Source: Mesostigma viride
Taxonomy: Eukaryota > Streptophyta > Mesostigmatophyceae > Mesostigmatales > Mesostigmataceae
Length of the DNA: 64,000 bases
Reading direction: 5' to 3'
Assembly: GCA_009746045.1 (NCBI GenBank)
Contig: RPFO01001075.1
Coordinates: forward strand, 729,561-793,560
How positions within the stretch are numbered: the first letter of the stretch is position 1; every line of letters starts with the position of its first letter. Shown here piece by piece: positions 1 through 11,070 of this stretch. A program made the position numbers and the translations under genes. The notes under the pieces were generated by a model. The model saw nothing but the letters and a program-made list of their open reading frames with translations, was not told where the DNA came from and made no database searches.

Positions 1-407
1 CGGGGGAGCGGCCGCGGGAAAAGTGCCCGCACGCGCGCGATGAGAGGTGGGAGGGTCGGCGCCTGGGAATGGAGGGAGAACGCGGTCGGGGCAGTGACGG
101 GTGTGTGTGCTGTGTGAGGGCCGTGGAAGTGGGCGGTGGCTGAGGCGCGAGTAGGGCGGCAGGGCCGCGGACAGGGGCGATACGCGTCTCGCGTGACTGC
201 GCGCAGGACGCGCATGGTCGAGTCGGTACGCGCGCGGGAGGGAGGGAGGGCGGGAGGGAGGGAGGGGAGGGCCGGGGGGGGCGCAGGGGGAGGGAGGGAG
301 GGAGGTACGTGCATCGGTGGGGATCGGTCCGGATGTGCCCGGATCCGGACGGCGGTACCTGTCGCGCACTCGCGAGGATCGGACCGGACGGCACTGCGAT
401 GGCTTCG
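1..407. repeat. GC-rich low-complexity flank with GGGA-type repeat
   Basis: This is strongly G-rich sequence containing a short GGGA/GGGC repeat at about 236-305. Open frames here are Gly/Arg-rich translations of the repeat, and I see no gene. It ends where minus-strand LINE sequence begins at about 408. Confidence 0.6.
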
Positions 408-704
408 AGGGGGGCGCTACCGGTTTTGATGTGTTCCATAGCTGTGGTGGCCTCTTCCATGGAGGGGATTTGATCGAGTTCCTGCTGTTGAGCTGGTGTA
501 AGGCGACGGGGAATGGCATGTAGGATTTTTTGCATGGCGGCAGATGAGTCAGGATGGGGTTCGTTTAGAAAGAGAGCTGAGTAGTAACGGTGACCACTCT
601 GTAGAATGGAGGTGATGTCTCGGTGGCTGCCGTGTTCGTCTTGGATTTCCGTGATAGAGGAGTGAGCTTTAGGGGTAGGAATCAGAGCAAAGAACTCTTT
701 GGTC
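408..704 (-). pseudogene. LINE fragment, start of the reverse-transcriptase region
   Basis: Read on the minus strand, this segment matches the plus-strand LINE at about 4833-5125 almost base for base. It encodes the stretch between endonuclease and reverse transcriptase that begins MTKEFFALIPTPK. It is the downstream continuation of the endonuclease part at 2672-3963. The two pieces were separated by the ATTC-flanked elements at 709-2671, because the interrupted target is the intact sequence seen near 4826-4842. It stops at about 408 next to unrelated GC-rich DNA, so most of the reverse transcriptase is missing from this copy. Confidence 0.8.
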
Positions 705-708
705 ATTC

Positions 709-942
709 ATGTCCCACGTAGCTCCCACAAAAACCAGCATCTTCATTAAAACAATAAGTGGAAGCATACATGTGACACTAATTGACATGCCCGGAGGCAC
801 GCCGTTCAAGGCCCTTCATGAAGTACGTTGCCCTAGAGGCAACCAAGACACGGGTGGGTGGGTGGGGAGCAAAGAAAGAGGCCGACAAAACCAGCCAGAG
901 CGGCTTTTAGTCGCAAAACCTCCCTTATCCCTAGCTAACTGA
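709..942 (+). CDS. Small ORF in ATTC element copy 1 (weak ubiquitin-like resemblance)
   Basis: This 77-codon frame opens with ATG at the very first base of the element. Residues 11-20 read SIFIKTISGS followed by a hydrophobic/Thr stretch, which loosely resembles the first beta-hairpin of ubiquitin (IFVKT-TG pattern). The resemblance covers about 25 residues and lacks the rest of the fold, so it may be chance. Copy 2 at 1289 repeats the start but reaches a stop soon after residue 45 because its downstream sequence differs. No partner gene is visible, and translation is unproven. Confidence 0.25.
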   Translation: MSHVAPTKTSIFIKTISGSIHVTLIDMPGGTPFKALHEVRCPRGNQDTGGWVGSKERGRQNQPERLLVAKPPLSLAN

Positions 943-1284
943 CGTCATTAAACCCTTATGTTTAGTGGATGCTAGTAAGACGCTAACCGTACAGACCGGG
1001 GGTAGAATATCCCGAATCTGCACGGCTAGTATTAAATAATGCGTAGGTTGTTCTTTTCAGGGGCACTGCACCTCACGCCCCGTTCCGCCCGGGTATAATC
1101 AACCCAAGCGCGGAACGCACATTTTATTTAATTCATTTTTCAACCATGCACTATATTGCATCTCCTAATCACAAAAGCTCTAGCCAAACAGCTACGAGTA
1201 AACACTACGACCTATAAGCCGCTCATCCAGCGGCCCCTTGTTCCCGCATTCACGTATAGAAGAAACTCCGTTCAAAGAACCCCG
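709..1284 (+). mobile_element. ATTC-flanked element of unknown class, copy 1 (short form)
   Basis: This 576-bp unit lies between ATTC at 705-708 and ATTC at 1285-1288. Its first 124 bp equal 1289-1412, and its last ~417 bp equal 2254-2671. A private 35-bp linker (about 833-867) replaces the ~840-bp middle part of copy 2. The interrupted LINE sequence has a single ATTC, so the flanks look like 4-bp target duplications. The ends (ATGTCCCACG and AACCCCG) are not inverted repeats. Near the 3' end there are small hairpins such as GTTCAAAGAAC. I do not recognise the family. A tandem array formed by insertion next to an older copy is one reading; a mispaired duplication is another. Confidence 0.6.
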
Positions 1285-1288
1285 ATTC

Positions 1289-2671
1289 ATGTCCCACGTA
1301 GCTCCCACAAAAACCAGCATCTTCATTAAAACAATAAGTGGAAGCATACATGTGACACTAATTGACATGCCCGGAGGCACGCCGTTCAAGGCCCTTCATG
1401 AAGTACGTTGCCCAATCACCCCCGCCCTGGCTTTCCCTTGAAGCCGCACTCCACCTTGCTCGTTGTCACAAGTGACCGCCCTGCCGCAAAACGGGAGCCC
1501 CCCCACATCGGGAGGCGTGTGCCCGGCGGCTGTGGATGCATGGCCAGGCCCAAAAAGGCCCAGCGCATTTGCACTGCGATTGCGCACGGCCAGCCTATCA
1601 TGACCCCTCTCGGGGCCCCGAGTCGGTACCGCTGCTATGGCCGTCTCCCCATAGACCCGGGGTGCTTCGAGAAAAAACGTGGACCTAGCCCAGGCCCCGC
1701 CAGCCCGGATGCCCGAGGCCACAGCCCCAGGCACCTGGCTGAACGAGAGTCCGTTCAGCCAAGACCGCATTCCCCCCCGAGGTTTCTATGCGTGGGGAAA
1801 AAATTTCTAGCTTAGGCGCTTTTCCCATCGCCGTCCCCAGCCCCAACCACCCCCCCCTCGGCGGAAGGCAATTGCAAAGTTTGCTGGCCAGCAGCAATTT
1901 CCGAAGAAAAAGCCGCAGGCCGCGGACCGAGACACGGGTCGCCAGTGCCAGCCATCCGGCTCCAACCCGGGGTGCAAGCATCCCCAGGTACGGAGCACCA
2001 GCTCGCGCACTGGGCCGACCAAGCGACAGTTGAGCACCTGTCACGGCATCCGGCCCACCAAAGACCCCAAGCTGGGGAAAAGGTGCGGACCGGAGGTAAT
2101 CATTTCCTTTTCTTTTAGTTAACCGAGCGAGGAACTACGCCTGGCCGGTTAACAACTGGAAGTCTCACCACTGGCCAAGTGGCCAGTGCAACCAGTGCTT
2201 TTGGGATTTTGCTCCGCAGCACCCATAGCTGCGGCTGCCGCCGCAACGACAACGAGCAAAGAAAGAGGCCGACAAAACCAGCCAGAGCGGCTTTTAGTCG
2301 CAAAACCTCCCTTATCCCTAGCTAACTGACGTCATTAAACCCTTATGTTTAGTGGATGCTAGTAAGACGCTAACCGTACAGACCGGGGGTAGAATATCCC
2401 GAATCTGCACGGCTAGTATTAAATAATGCGTAGGTTGTTCTTTTCAGGGGCACTGCACCTCACGCCCCGTTCCGCCCGGGTATAATCAACCCAAGCGCGG
2501 AACGCACATTTTATTTAATTCATTTTTCAACCATGCACTATATTGCATCTCCTAATCACAAAAGCTCTAGCCAAACAGCTACGAGTAAACACTACGACCT
2601 ATAAGCCGCTCATCCAGCGGCCCCTTGTTCCCGCATTCACGTATAGAAGAAACTCCGTTCAAAGAACCCCG
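1289..2671 (+). mobile_element. ATTC-flanked element of unknown class, copy 2 (long form)
   Basis: This 1,383-bp unit lies between ATTC at 1285-1288 and ATTC at 2672-2675. It shares both ends with copy 1 but has an extra GC-rich middle (about 1413-2253). The middle holds overlapping frames on both strands, none with a recognisable domain. Because the two copies are essentially identical where they align, they are recent or homogenised. No reverse transcriptase, transposase or tRNA-like promoter is evident, so it is presumably non-autonomous. Confidence 0.55.
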
Positions 2672-4370
2672 ATTCTTTCTCCTACCTGGTGCCACCATAG
2701 ATTTTCTGAGTCTAGTGCTAATGTGTGACGCTCGAAACGTAGTTTGTCCAGTTCGGTCTGAGCTCTTTGAAGTTTTGTTAGTTCCGATTGATACAGGGTA
2801 GGCTTCGCTTGGAGTTTATTCAATATGCGTTGGTAGTACCGATAGTCCTGTCCTTTCTAGCGGCGGATATTGTGTGAATACAGTTGGGAAAATTCTAGAA
2901 TGTTAGCTAGGCCCTCCTGCATCCAGCTGCAGCAGTCGGTGTAGCTACCCTTGCTGGCTCTCCACGACTGCCAGCGTGTCATGATCTCAAAGTAGTACTT
3001 ATCGTCCGCGAGTAGGTGTTTGTTTAAGCGGGGAATGCCGGGGCCCCGGGCGGAGTTGGTGTGATGGGCAAGGGTAACGATGAGTGGGTAGTGATCAGAA
3101 AAATTAACAGAACGGTCGACCGATGCGTAGCAAACTAGGTCCGCCCATGCGGGTGTGATGTAGATTTTATCAAGACGACGAGTAGTGCGTACATTTAAAC
3201 GTGTGGCCAGCCAAGTGGGCCCGTGGTCTCGTGAGCGGATGACATCCTGTAAGTTCAGGTCCATGATCTGTTTACTGAAGGCCGCTGTGCGTATAGGGGG
3301 GTGTTCATCCAGGTCTATATTGAAATCGCCCATCAACACAATTTCGAACCCCTGTGAGATAAGGTCAGCGGCCATTTTGAAAAGGGAAGGGTAGAATGAG
3401 GCTTGATCCGTTGGCTCGGTTGGGGCATATACACTAATAATGTATCCCTTATTTCCTGCCCATGTAATAGACTGCCGCGTCCAACGGCCCTGCCATCTAG
3501 CCGCCGCTGTGTCGGTAGCTATAGCCCAGTCCTGGCATGTCAGCGTGGGGTTGGGAGGTTTACGGTATTGAATGAGGGCAGTGCCCCCTTGTGTACCGCG
3601 TTCCCATGCCCAACGGTGAACTGTCCTAGGTGCAAGTGCTCTAGCAGCTCTAAGGGCTGTGCGTGTGGCAGCTTCTTGGATTTTATGTTCCTGCAGTCCT
3701 ATCCAAATTTCATGCGAGGGGCCCACGTAACGCTCGAGCAAGTTGTGTAATGCATTTGCTAATTCTCGTGTGCGAGGTATTCGCTGTCCCTGCCCTGGTG
3801 TGTGTGACCCGTATGTGTTCAGCCCCCTGACATTCCACGATACCAGTGTTAGTTGACTCATGTCATTGCAGGGCTCCAGCGGACCAGGCCGGGTAATTTC
3901 CGTGTAGGTCCCCATGGCGAGGTGAGGTTGGACCTGCGAAAGGTGAAAGACACGGCACAACATGAACAGGGCGTGGGCGTGAGATAGTCATTAAAAGAGA
4001 GACCTACTGTGCAGTGTGCTGTGAGCAGAACCAAAGCGATTGGAAAGGCTGCATTACACCCACGTTTGGGTAATGGCAGCAGGTATTGAGAAAAGTCGAT
4101 ATGGAGGTGTCTTAGTGATCGCGGATCACTTAGTGTGGCGATAACTATTCCATAGTCATTGCGCCGGAGAAAGGGTAACCGAGGGTACAGGAGGTCACGC
4201 TCCAAGGAGACTACTCGCCCACCCAGGTGGAGGGGCCCAGGCCAAGTCCATCCTGCCGATGGGTTTTCGAATCCGAGCCGTGGCTCACTGACCAAATGCC
4301 ATAATGGGGTAGCCGTCACTAGAAACAGTGAGGCGAGGGGCGGACTTACGAATTTCGTAAGGCCTGCTCC
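2672..4370 (-). mobile_element. LINE 5' part (endonuclease region), minus-strand copy
   Basis: This minus-strand segment of a non-LTR retrotransposon covers the 5' leader, the endonuclease domain and the linker towards the reverse transcriptase. It joins logically to 408-704. At its downstream end (about 2690-2760) it overlaps the start of the plus-strand copy (4757-4830), which shows that these are two copies of the same family in opposite orientation. The upstream boundary near 4370 is approximate. A minus-strand frame at 3858-4382 may be leader or ORF1 remnant, but it shows no known motif. Confidence 0.7.
2857..3861 (-). pseudogene. LINE ORF2 apurinic-type endonuclease domain (EEP family), interrupted by a stop
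   Basis: The open frame runs from 3963, but an ATG at about 3861 starts directly before the domain. In order it shows SWNVRGLN, the LQEHK glutamate motif, MGDFNIDLDE, the RRLDKIYI motif and the terminal SDHYPL motif. These are the catalytic blocks of the endonuclease/exonuclease/phosphatase fold, which nicks target DNA for target-primed reverse transcription. The frame ends at an in-frame TAG at 2857-2859. The same frame then continues with LINE-like protein towards the reverse transcriptase, so one nonsense change, plus the insertion at 709-2671, breaks an otherwise continuous ORF2. Confidence 0.85.
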
Positions 4371-4525
4371 TTCTACCCACACGTTTCAAGTGACGGCTAG
4401 CTTTTCCGCCCCTCAAAAGAGATGGCTAGACGTACCTTTTCGTGCTGAATCCGAATCTGCCCTTTGTTTCGCGTTTAGATTACTACGTAAGGTGCTATCT
4501 CGTCCGCCGTCAGGGCCACCATAGC

Positions 4526-4756
4526 CAGGTTAGCTGGCGGGGAACTTATATCTGTCTCACCGAGTGAGACAACGGCTAGCTGGGAACTAATATCTGTCTC
4601 ACCGAGTGAGACAACGGCGCGCTGGGAACTACTATCTGTCTCACTTGAGTGAGACGACGGCGAGCTGGGAACTACCCGTTGTCTCACTCGAGGGAGACAA
4701 CGACGCGCTGGGAACTAATATCTAGCTGTCTCACTAGAGTAAGACAACGAAGCGCT
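4526..4756. repeat. Tandem array of palindromic ~50-bp repeats
   Basis: Five imperfect units follow the pattern GTCTCAC-N-GTGAGAC followed by AACG-GCTGGGAACTA. Each unit can fold into a short hairpin whose loop and flanks vary (CCGAG, TTGAG, TCGAGG). One more unit lies at 8175-8235, on the far side of the LINE copy that inserted into the array. It has no Cas-like neighbours and the units are not separated by unique spacers, so it is a minisatellite and not a CRISPR array. Confidence 0.75.
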
Positions 4757-7700
4757 CGACGAACTACGTTTCGAGCGTCACACATTAGCACTAGACTCAG
4801 AAAATCTGTGGTGGCACCAGGTAGGAGAAAGAATGACCAAAGAGTTCTTTGCTCTGATTCCTACCCCTAAAGCTCACTCCTCTATCATGGAAATCCAAGA
4901 CGAACACGGCAGCCACCGAGACATCACCTCCATACTACAGAGTGGTCACCGTTACTACTCAGCTCTCTTTCTCAACGAACCCCATCCTGACTCATCTGCC
5001 GCCATGCAAAAAATCCTACATGCCATTCCCCGTCGCCTTACACCAGCTCAACAGCAGGAACTCGATCAAATCCCCTCCATGGAAGAGGCCACCACAGCTA
5101 TGGAACACATCAAAACCGGTAGCGCCCCGGGGTCGACGGTCTGCCTATTGAATTCTGGAAAACGTTCTGGTCCCTTCTACACATCGATTTTTACGAATGT
5201 ATTCTTGAAATTTGGCGGCACGGAAAGGTGAGCGGCAGATGGGCTGAATCTGCGCTTATCTTACTGTACAAAAAAGGAGACAAGACTCTATGGAAAAACT
5301 ACCGCCCAATCCGTCTCCTTACGGTAGCGTACAAAATCATCAGTAAAATAATCCAACGACGCTTATACACCGTCCTAGACTTCCTCATTGGTCCGGAGCA
5401 AGTGGGCTTTAGGGCCAATCTCCACATCAACGACAGCATTACCCTCATCATGGACATTGTGGAAAAAGCCTGGCGCGACGATATAGAGGGTTTCATATTG
5501 TTCTGGGATTTTGAAAAAGCCTTTGACCGTATGTGCTGGGAATACCTCGAACACATTCTAACCGCACTAGGATTTGGCCCACAACTCATGACCGTCATTA
5601 TGGGTATGATCAAATCCCTGGCTTGGTATTTACTAATAGACGGACACAAATCAGCGACCGGCGCTAGCTCACGATCGCTACCACAAGGAGATTGCATGTC
5701 CCCTATTCTATTTCTCCTGGCCCACGCAGGACTCTACTGGCTACACCAGAACGATCCTCGCATTCGGGGCTTCCCGACAGGTAACGGTAAAGGTATATTC
5801 CAAACGGCTTATGTGGATGACACAACAAATGTTTGTATCTCTCTGCCTGAAGTGCATGCTGTCATGGAGAATATCACTACCTATTCTGTTGCCACACAAC
5901 AACGATGCAATGTGCTCAAGTCCACGGGACTGCATATCGGCAAAACCAACACCCTACGCTACGCCCTCCCCAACCTGGCTGTGACCTGGGTCAAGCCGGG
6001 GGATCACCACCTTTTGCACAATTGTCCCATCGGCTGCACACCCGAGGGACGCTTGGCTGAACAACGTTCTTTCATGTATGATGAAACCAACCACGTGGGC
6101 AAGCTTGCAGGCGTTCTCCTTACCGCAGGGCGCTGGGGGGCCGTCCACCGCATGAGCCTACGAGGGCGAACCCTGATCGTCAACCAACTGTTGTTCTCTA
6201 AGGTCTTGTATTATTGCCAAGCACACCCACCCAATGATGCCACCACACAGCTCATCCAACGCCTTGGCAGCAATTTTGTCTGGAAACAGAAAGGCTTAAT
6301 CTCCCACACGGTCCACGGATGGATCAACAGAGAGATGTCCTTCATGTCATGGGTGCACGGGGGCCTCGGGCTCCACAAGTTACATACAATGGCGTCTGTG
6401 GTCGCTGTATGCTAAACAAGTGATATCCGTTTTTATGGGAGTTAACACACACCCTGGCTGCATGCTTGCACGTGAAACGCTAGCCTCTCTTTCCACCCAT
6501 GCTAGTGGCACCTCGTGGCAACTGGGGGCGGGCATACTGGGCAGCACCCTTATTTCGTACAAAGGACTCCCATGGTACTGGCAGCGCATATGGACAGGTT
6601 ACAATAAGCTCAAGCCGGGTCGCCTAGTCTTTCCTACTACTCGAGAGGAGGTGGCACGGCAGCCACTCTTTTTTAATGACTTAATCACAGACGCTACTAA
6701 CAAGCCCCTCGGCACTCTCCACGGACACAACCCGTATGATGGCTTTCTGCGCGCGTCACCGCCGATTGTCAGGGTGCTGGACCTCTACCTGGGGCACGGC
6801 GCTACGTATCGACGGCTCAGCTACGACGAGGTCAGCACTTGGGTCTCCCACATGCCCTCCCTGCAAGCGTGGCAAACTCTTATAAGTGCGATACCAGCTG
6901 CGTGGCATGCATTGATGACTGCCCCACGCAAGCCAATTATAACCGGCGACTGGGTTAGCTTCTACGCCGACGGAGTCACGCCTGCGTGCAAGGGTTTAGT
7001 CGTGACGGTTCTGCCACATGAGGGGCTCCAACTACAACTGCTGGAAGCTATTTCTGGCCACAATGGGTGTCTGTATCAACTATCCACCTTATATGCGTAC
7101 ACGCCAGCTTCCCAGTGTCACCGCATACGCGTAGTCCCATGGTCGGTGCCAAGATCTTGCATGATCCAGCCGGACCCATTATCCCCGGTTGAGAGCATTA
7201 CATGGCTACACGTGGGCAACACACGGCTCGATCTACTACATCTGGACCCGGTTGAATTTGGATGGGTCTTAACCAAGGGGGACATCAGAACCAGCAAATG
7301 TATCTTTGAGTACACCGCAGATTGGGGTTATGATATCTTGTTGCATACGTACCATCAGCCCCATCCGAGCCGAGCCCGCTGGGGAATACATTGGCCGGGC
7401 TACACTTGGGTTAAGATGATTACCCTGGCGGTAGACCACCCTCTCGTGGACCGCAGGGCCACTGATGTACAACATCTTTTGATGCATAGGGCGATAGGGG
7501 TCTGCGCTACGCTCCACGAGCGTTTTGGTCATGATGCATCATGCCTGTGCACGCACCCTAGTGAAACCATTGAGCACAGGTTTCTTTACTCTAATCTCCC
7601 AGGGGTTTGGAAGTGGCTCATTAACATCTGGGCCGCATGGACGGCATCGCCACCCACTCTCCCAATTAGCGTGCGTACCATCATTTTCGGTATTGCTGGC

Positions 7701-8174
7701 ACACCAGGGACCGAGCTTTCAGTTTCCCAAGCAGAATGGATATGGCTACGCACTACTATGCTATACGCGATCTGGACCATACGCAACGAGACAGTCTTTA
7801 AGGTCCGCGAGGAGTATACCCGCGGCGGCGTAGTCCGGCGCTTTATATACCTATGGAATGCGGCTATGCGCCGCTACTGGCTGTTAGCTCAAGAACAACA
7901 CAGGGTGTGGGACCCAGGGCCCAATAACGACAAGCCCAGCCCGCTCCAGCTCTTTCATGATCTACTGGGCCGTAATCAGGTATTCACCAGTATGCCTCAT
8001 GGCGACATTACTCAGGTCCAATGGCTTCCCTGGTCTAATAACGCGCCCTATTAGCCTTTCACCTGTCACCGCCACACGTGTGTGTGCCCACCTTCATTAG
8101 GATTCGCTGATACTCATTTCCCCTCTCACCTCTTTGGTCCATAATTGGCTAATAAAATATACCCATTTCCCCGA
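4757..8174 (+). mobile_element. 5'-truncated LINE insertion with 16-bp target-site duplication
   Basis: The sequence AAGACAACGAAGCGCT occurs at 4741-4756 and again at 8175-8190, directly bordering LINE sequence, as expected for target-primed insertion. The insert begins in the linker between endonuclease and reverse transcriptase, so the endonuclease is missing. It runs through the reverse transcriptase to a 3' non-coding tail with AATAAA at 8151-8156. There is no long poly(A) tail. The target was the palindromic repeat array, which resumes at 8175. Confidence 0.85.
4833..8054 (+). pseudogene. LINE reverse transcriptase and C-terminal region, frameshifted
   Basis: Three frames make up one broken ORF2: 4833-5231, 5228-6415 and 6420-8054. 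The first holds the linker. The second holds the reverse transcriptase with NYRPIRLLTVAYKIISK, GPEQVGFR, the FWDFEKAFDRM motif, SLPQGDCMSP and the catalytic AYVDDTT. The third continues the thumb/C-terminal part and has a Cys/His-containing stretch near its middle like the zinc-binding region of LINE C-termini. Frameshifts occur near 5130-5230 and at about 6385, where coding sequence changes frame without loss. The family looks like an endonuclease-bearing LINE of the plant/algal L1-like kind, but I cannot name the clade. Confidence 0.85.
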
Positions 8175-8235
8175 AAGACAACGAAGCGCTGGGAACTACC
8201 CGTCATTGTCTCACTCGAGGGAGACAACGGCGGGC

Positions 8236-9725
8236 TGCTAATTCTGACGCCCAGGGAAAATGGGAAAACAAAGGCGATTCATCTTCAAATAATGGCCGTG
8301 AGCGGTGCCATGGCATGCCGGTGGCAACTACATGCCTAGAGTCTGAAAAGAATGCGAACTTCGATTTCGGCGCAGAAAGAGGGACAGTGCGGTGTGCTTT
8401 CAGGGTGCTTTGTACAATGTTGATAGGTGTATCGTTAGAAGCCTACCATCGAGGCCGGTTTGAATGGAAGACAGTGACATGCATTGAGGTATCTGATTAC
8501 CGGCGCCGCAAAATTCACGTGCATGGTTCTTTGCATATCTCTTAAAGTACTTCGCGTCAGATGAAGCGATGTCAATTAGAATCTGCTGCAGTAGCATGGC
8601 AGTAGCCATGCTGGCACAACATCATCGTTACTGACTTGTTTGCAAGACGTAGCTCCTAAGGCAATAAAATGGGTAACTTCATGGAACGGCAGCCATGACA
8701 GGTAAGTGCGAAATAGACTTGCATTACTGCTTTCATTGAAGAGCGCTATGTCAACCGTTAAGGTTGTAGCCTGCGGTAACCCTCTGCTGCCGTGGGGAGC
8801 TTCATTCCTGATTTTCCAGGTAAATAGGTGTACGTTTATTCCAAATATGCTTCATTCCTGATTTTAACCCTCATGACGGTGGTTTTGTCGGTACTAGGGT
8901 TGTGCCTAGTAACCTAGCTGCATCTTTAATCTAGCTACTCAGTCAAGGTAGCATGACTCTTGTGTCCACGGTTACTCCTATGCACCTCTTTGCGGCCCCA
9001 CGTTCAACTTCCACTACTTACTGCTACACACATGCCTCTCGTGTATCTTGTTCTAGACTGAGGTCAATGCTCTCACCAGCGTATGCCAATGGCACTAAAT
9101 GATCTAGGTTGTTTGACAAGCTCAAGCACCGCAACCACTTCAAGACTGGTAAATATTATGGCAGTATAATGCATGTTTGTCATGTCAGCGGTGTTTTGGT
9201 ATGTGCAATCTGCACTACTTATCATTCAACGGCATGTTGGAAGTTTCTTGTTGTAAGTTACCATGCTTCCCCCTAATTACACATATGAATGAGACAACAT
9301 GTGTCAATTCTTTTCTTCAGGAGATGGTGAACACCGCCAATGCAGAATGGGTCCACGCTAACGATCGCTAGCATTGTGGGGAGGGAAGAACCCTCAGGCT
9401 CCGGGAGAGACCTTTATACTCTCCCAAACCAGCGCCTCCTAAATGAGTTCCATGCCTATCTGTGGCTGGCCTTTCGACCACAGGGAAGCTCTACTGTGCA
9501 TCTGCTGCTTCAAGGCTTTATTGCACCCACAGCACTTGCTAGACTCCCCTAGTGAGCACATGTGGCCTGCCTTGAACCCGTGGCCTGCCTTTCAGGCAAT
9601 GAGAGAAGGGAGTGTACTTTGCCCTCCTCAGTTGATGTGCATGATCCAGTTAGTTATAGAGTTATCTGGCCTGCCTTAGGATTAGTTAGTATAGTCTCTA
9701 GATAGATAGCATAGAACCGGTAGGA
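8236..9725. other. No recognisable feature
   Basis: This is mixed-composition sequence without convincing coding potential; its frames are all under 80 codons and unrelated to any family I know. A small direct duplication (GCTTCATTCCTGATTTT) occurs at about 8799 and 8849. It may contain old transposon debris. Confidence 0.5.
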
Positions 9726-9737
9726 CTGCTTGCCCGC

Positions 9738-9961
9738 ATCCCTCCCTCCCTCCCTCCCTCCCTCCCTCCCTCCCTCCTCCCTCCCTCCCTCCCTCCCTCC
9801 CTCCCTCCCTCCTCCCTCCCTCCCTCCCTCCCTCCCTCCCTCCCTCCCTCCTCCCTCCCTCCCTCCCTCCCTCCCTCCCTCCCTCCCTCCCTCCCTCCCT
9901 CCTCCCTCCCTCCCTCCCTCCCTCCCTCCCTCCCTCCCTCCCTCCCTCCCTCCCTCCCTCC
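9738..9961. repeat. (CCCT)n microsatellite
   Basis: About 220 bp of CCCT repeats are broken at intervals by CTC slips. It is the complement of the GGGA repeats at 44.2-44.9 kb. Pro/Ser/Leu or Gly/Arg/Glu frames across it are artefacts of the repeat. Confidence 0.95.
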
Positions 9962-10445
9962 ACTATACTATAAACTTACGGCCCGTACACGTATACGGTA
10001 CGTATACGGTACGTAAACTTTACTTCAATATACGACAAAAAGTATACGGGCCGTAAAGTTTACGGCCCGTATACTTTTTGTCGTATACTTTAGTAAACTT
10101 TACTTTAGTATACGAAAAAAAGTATACGGGCCGTAAAAATTACTACCGTATACTTTTTGTCGTATACTTTAGTAAATTTTACTTTAGTATACGACAAAAA
10201 GTATACGGGCCGTAAACTTTACGGCCTGTATACTTTGTGTCGTATGCTGCAGTAAATTTACTACCGTAAACGACGCAAAGTATACGGGCCGTAACATTTA
10301 CGGCAAGTATACTTTGTGTCGTATGCCTTACAGGCCATTTTTTACGTCCACTTGGCGTCCACTAGAATTAATGTCACGCTACGTACACGCCGCGTACACC
10401 GAACCGAGCCTAGTACGGGGCCGTAACCGAAACGGCCCCCGGTTA
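9962..10445. repeat. Cluster of nested palindromes built on GTATACGGGCCGTAAA
   Basis: Repeated forward and inverted copies of a GTATACGGGCCGTAAA / TTTACGGCCCGTATAC motif alternate with CTTTTTGTCGTATAC. The most regular part, 10029-10087, is a 59-bp palindrome whose 29-nt arms match perfectly around one central base. The whole stretch could form cruciforms. It looks like a foldback element or the collapsed end of a DNA transposon, but I found no clear outer terminal repeats. Confidence 0.75.
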
Positions 10446-10449
10446 CGGT

Positions 10450-11070
10450 CTTGTTGTTGTTGTTGTTGTTGTTGTTGTGTCCCACGCCGCACATGGGCAG
10501 CAGAGAATCTATACTGGCCGATATGGTTTTGTACTTGTCCCGTTCTAGGTACGGCACAGAGCGGTTGCGTGTTGTTCTTGTTCTTGTTCTTGTTCTTGTT
10601 CTTGTTCTTGTTCTTGTTCTTGTTCTTGTTCTTGTTCTTGTTCTTGTTCTTGTTCTTGTTCTTGTTCTTGTTCTTGTTCTTGTTCTTGTTCTTGTTCTTG
10701 TTCTTGTTCTTGTTCTTGTTCTTGTTCTTGTTCTTGTTCTTGTTCTTGTTCTTGTTCTTGTTCTTGTTCTTGTTCTTGTTCTTGTTCTTGTTCTTGTTCT
10801 TGTTCTTGTTCTTGTTCTTGTTCTTGTTCTTGTTCTTGTTCTTGTTCTTGTTCTTGTTCTTGTTCTTGTTCTTGTTCTTGTTCTTGTTCTTGTTCTTGTT
10901 CTTGTTCTTGTTCTTGTTCTTGTTCTTGTTGTTGGTTCCCATGCCGCGGAAGTTAGTTAGTTAGTTAGTTGAATCCCACGCCGCGGAAGTTGTTGTTGTT
11001 GTTGTTGTGTCCCACGCCGCGGAAGTGCAGCAGAGATTCTATATTTGCCGAGGGCCGGATAGAACGGTTG
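10450..11070. repeat. (GTT)n and (TTCTTG)n microsatellites with duplicated flanks
   Basis: A (GTT)n tract at about 10451-10478 is followed by roughly 60 copies of TTCTTG from about 10572 to 10929. A GTTA tract (10951-10970) and a second GTT tract (10989-11008) come next. The segments after the two GTT tracts share GTCCCACGCCGC and GCAGCAGAGA, so the unit around the hexamer was duplicated. The Leu/Phe/Val and Asn/Lys frames across it are repeat artefacts. Confidence 0.9.

Noticed and set aside
1289-1412. A ubiquitin gene fragment
   Set aside because: The similarity spans about 25 residues and the remainder of the fold is absent; reported only as a weak resemblance.
4526-4756. CRISPR array
   Set aside because: The units are contiguous palindromic repeats without unique spacers, in a eukaryotic context without cas genes.
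408-8174. Twin-priming inversion of a single LINE insertion
   Set aside because: The two parts overlap by about 370 bp, and the plus copy has its own 16-bp target duplication, so they are separate copies.
10314-10964. Leu/Phe, Leu/Val and Asn/Lys repeat proteins
   Set aside because: They are translations of the TTCTTG microsatellite in all frames.
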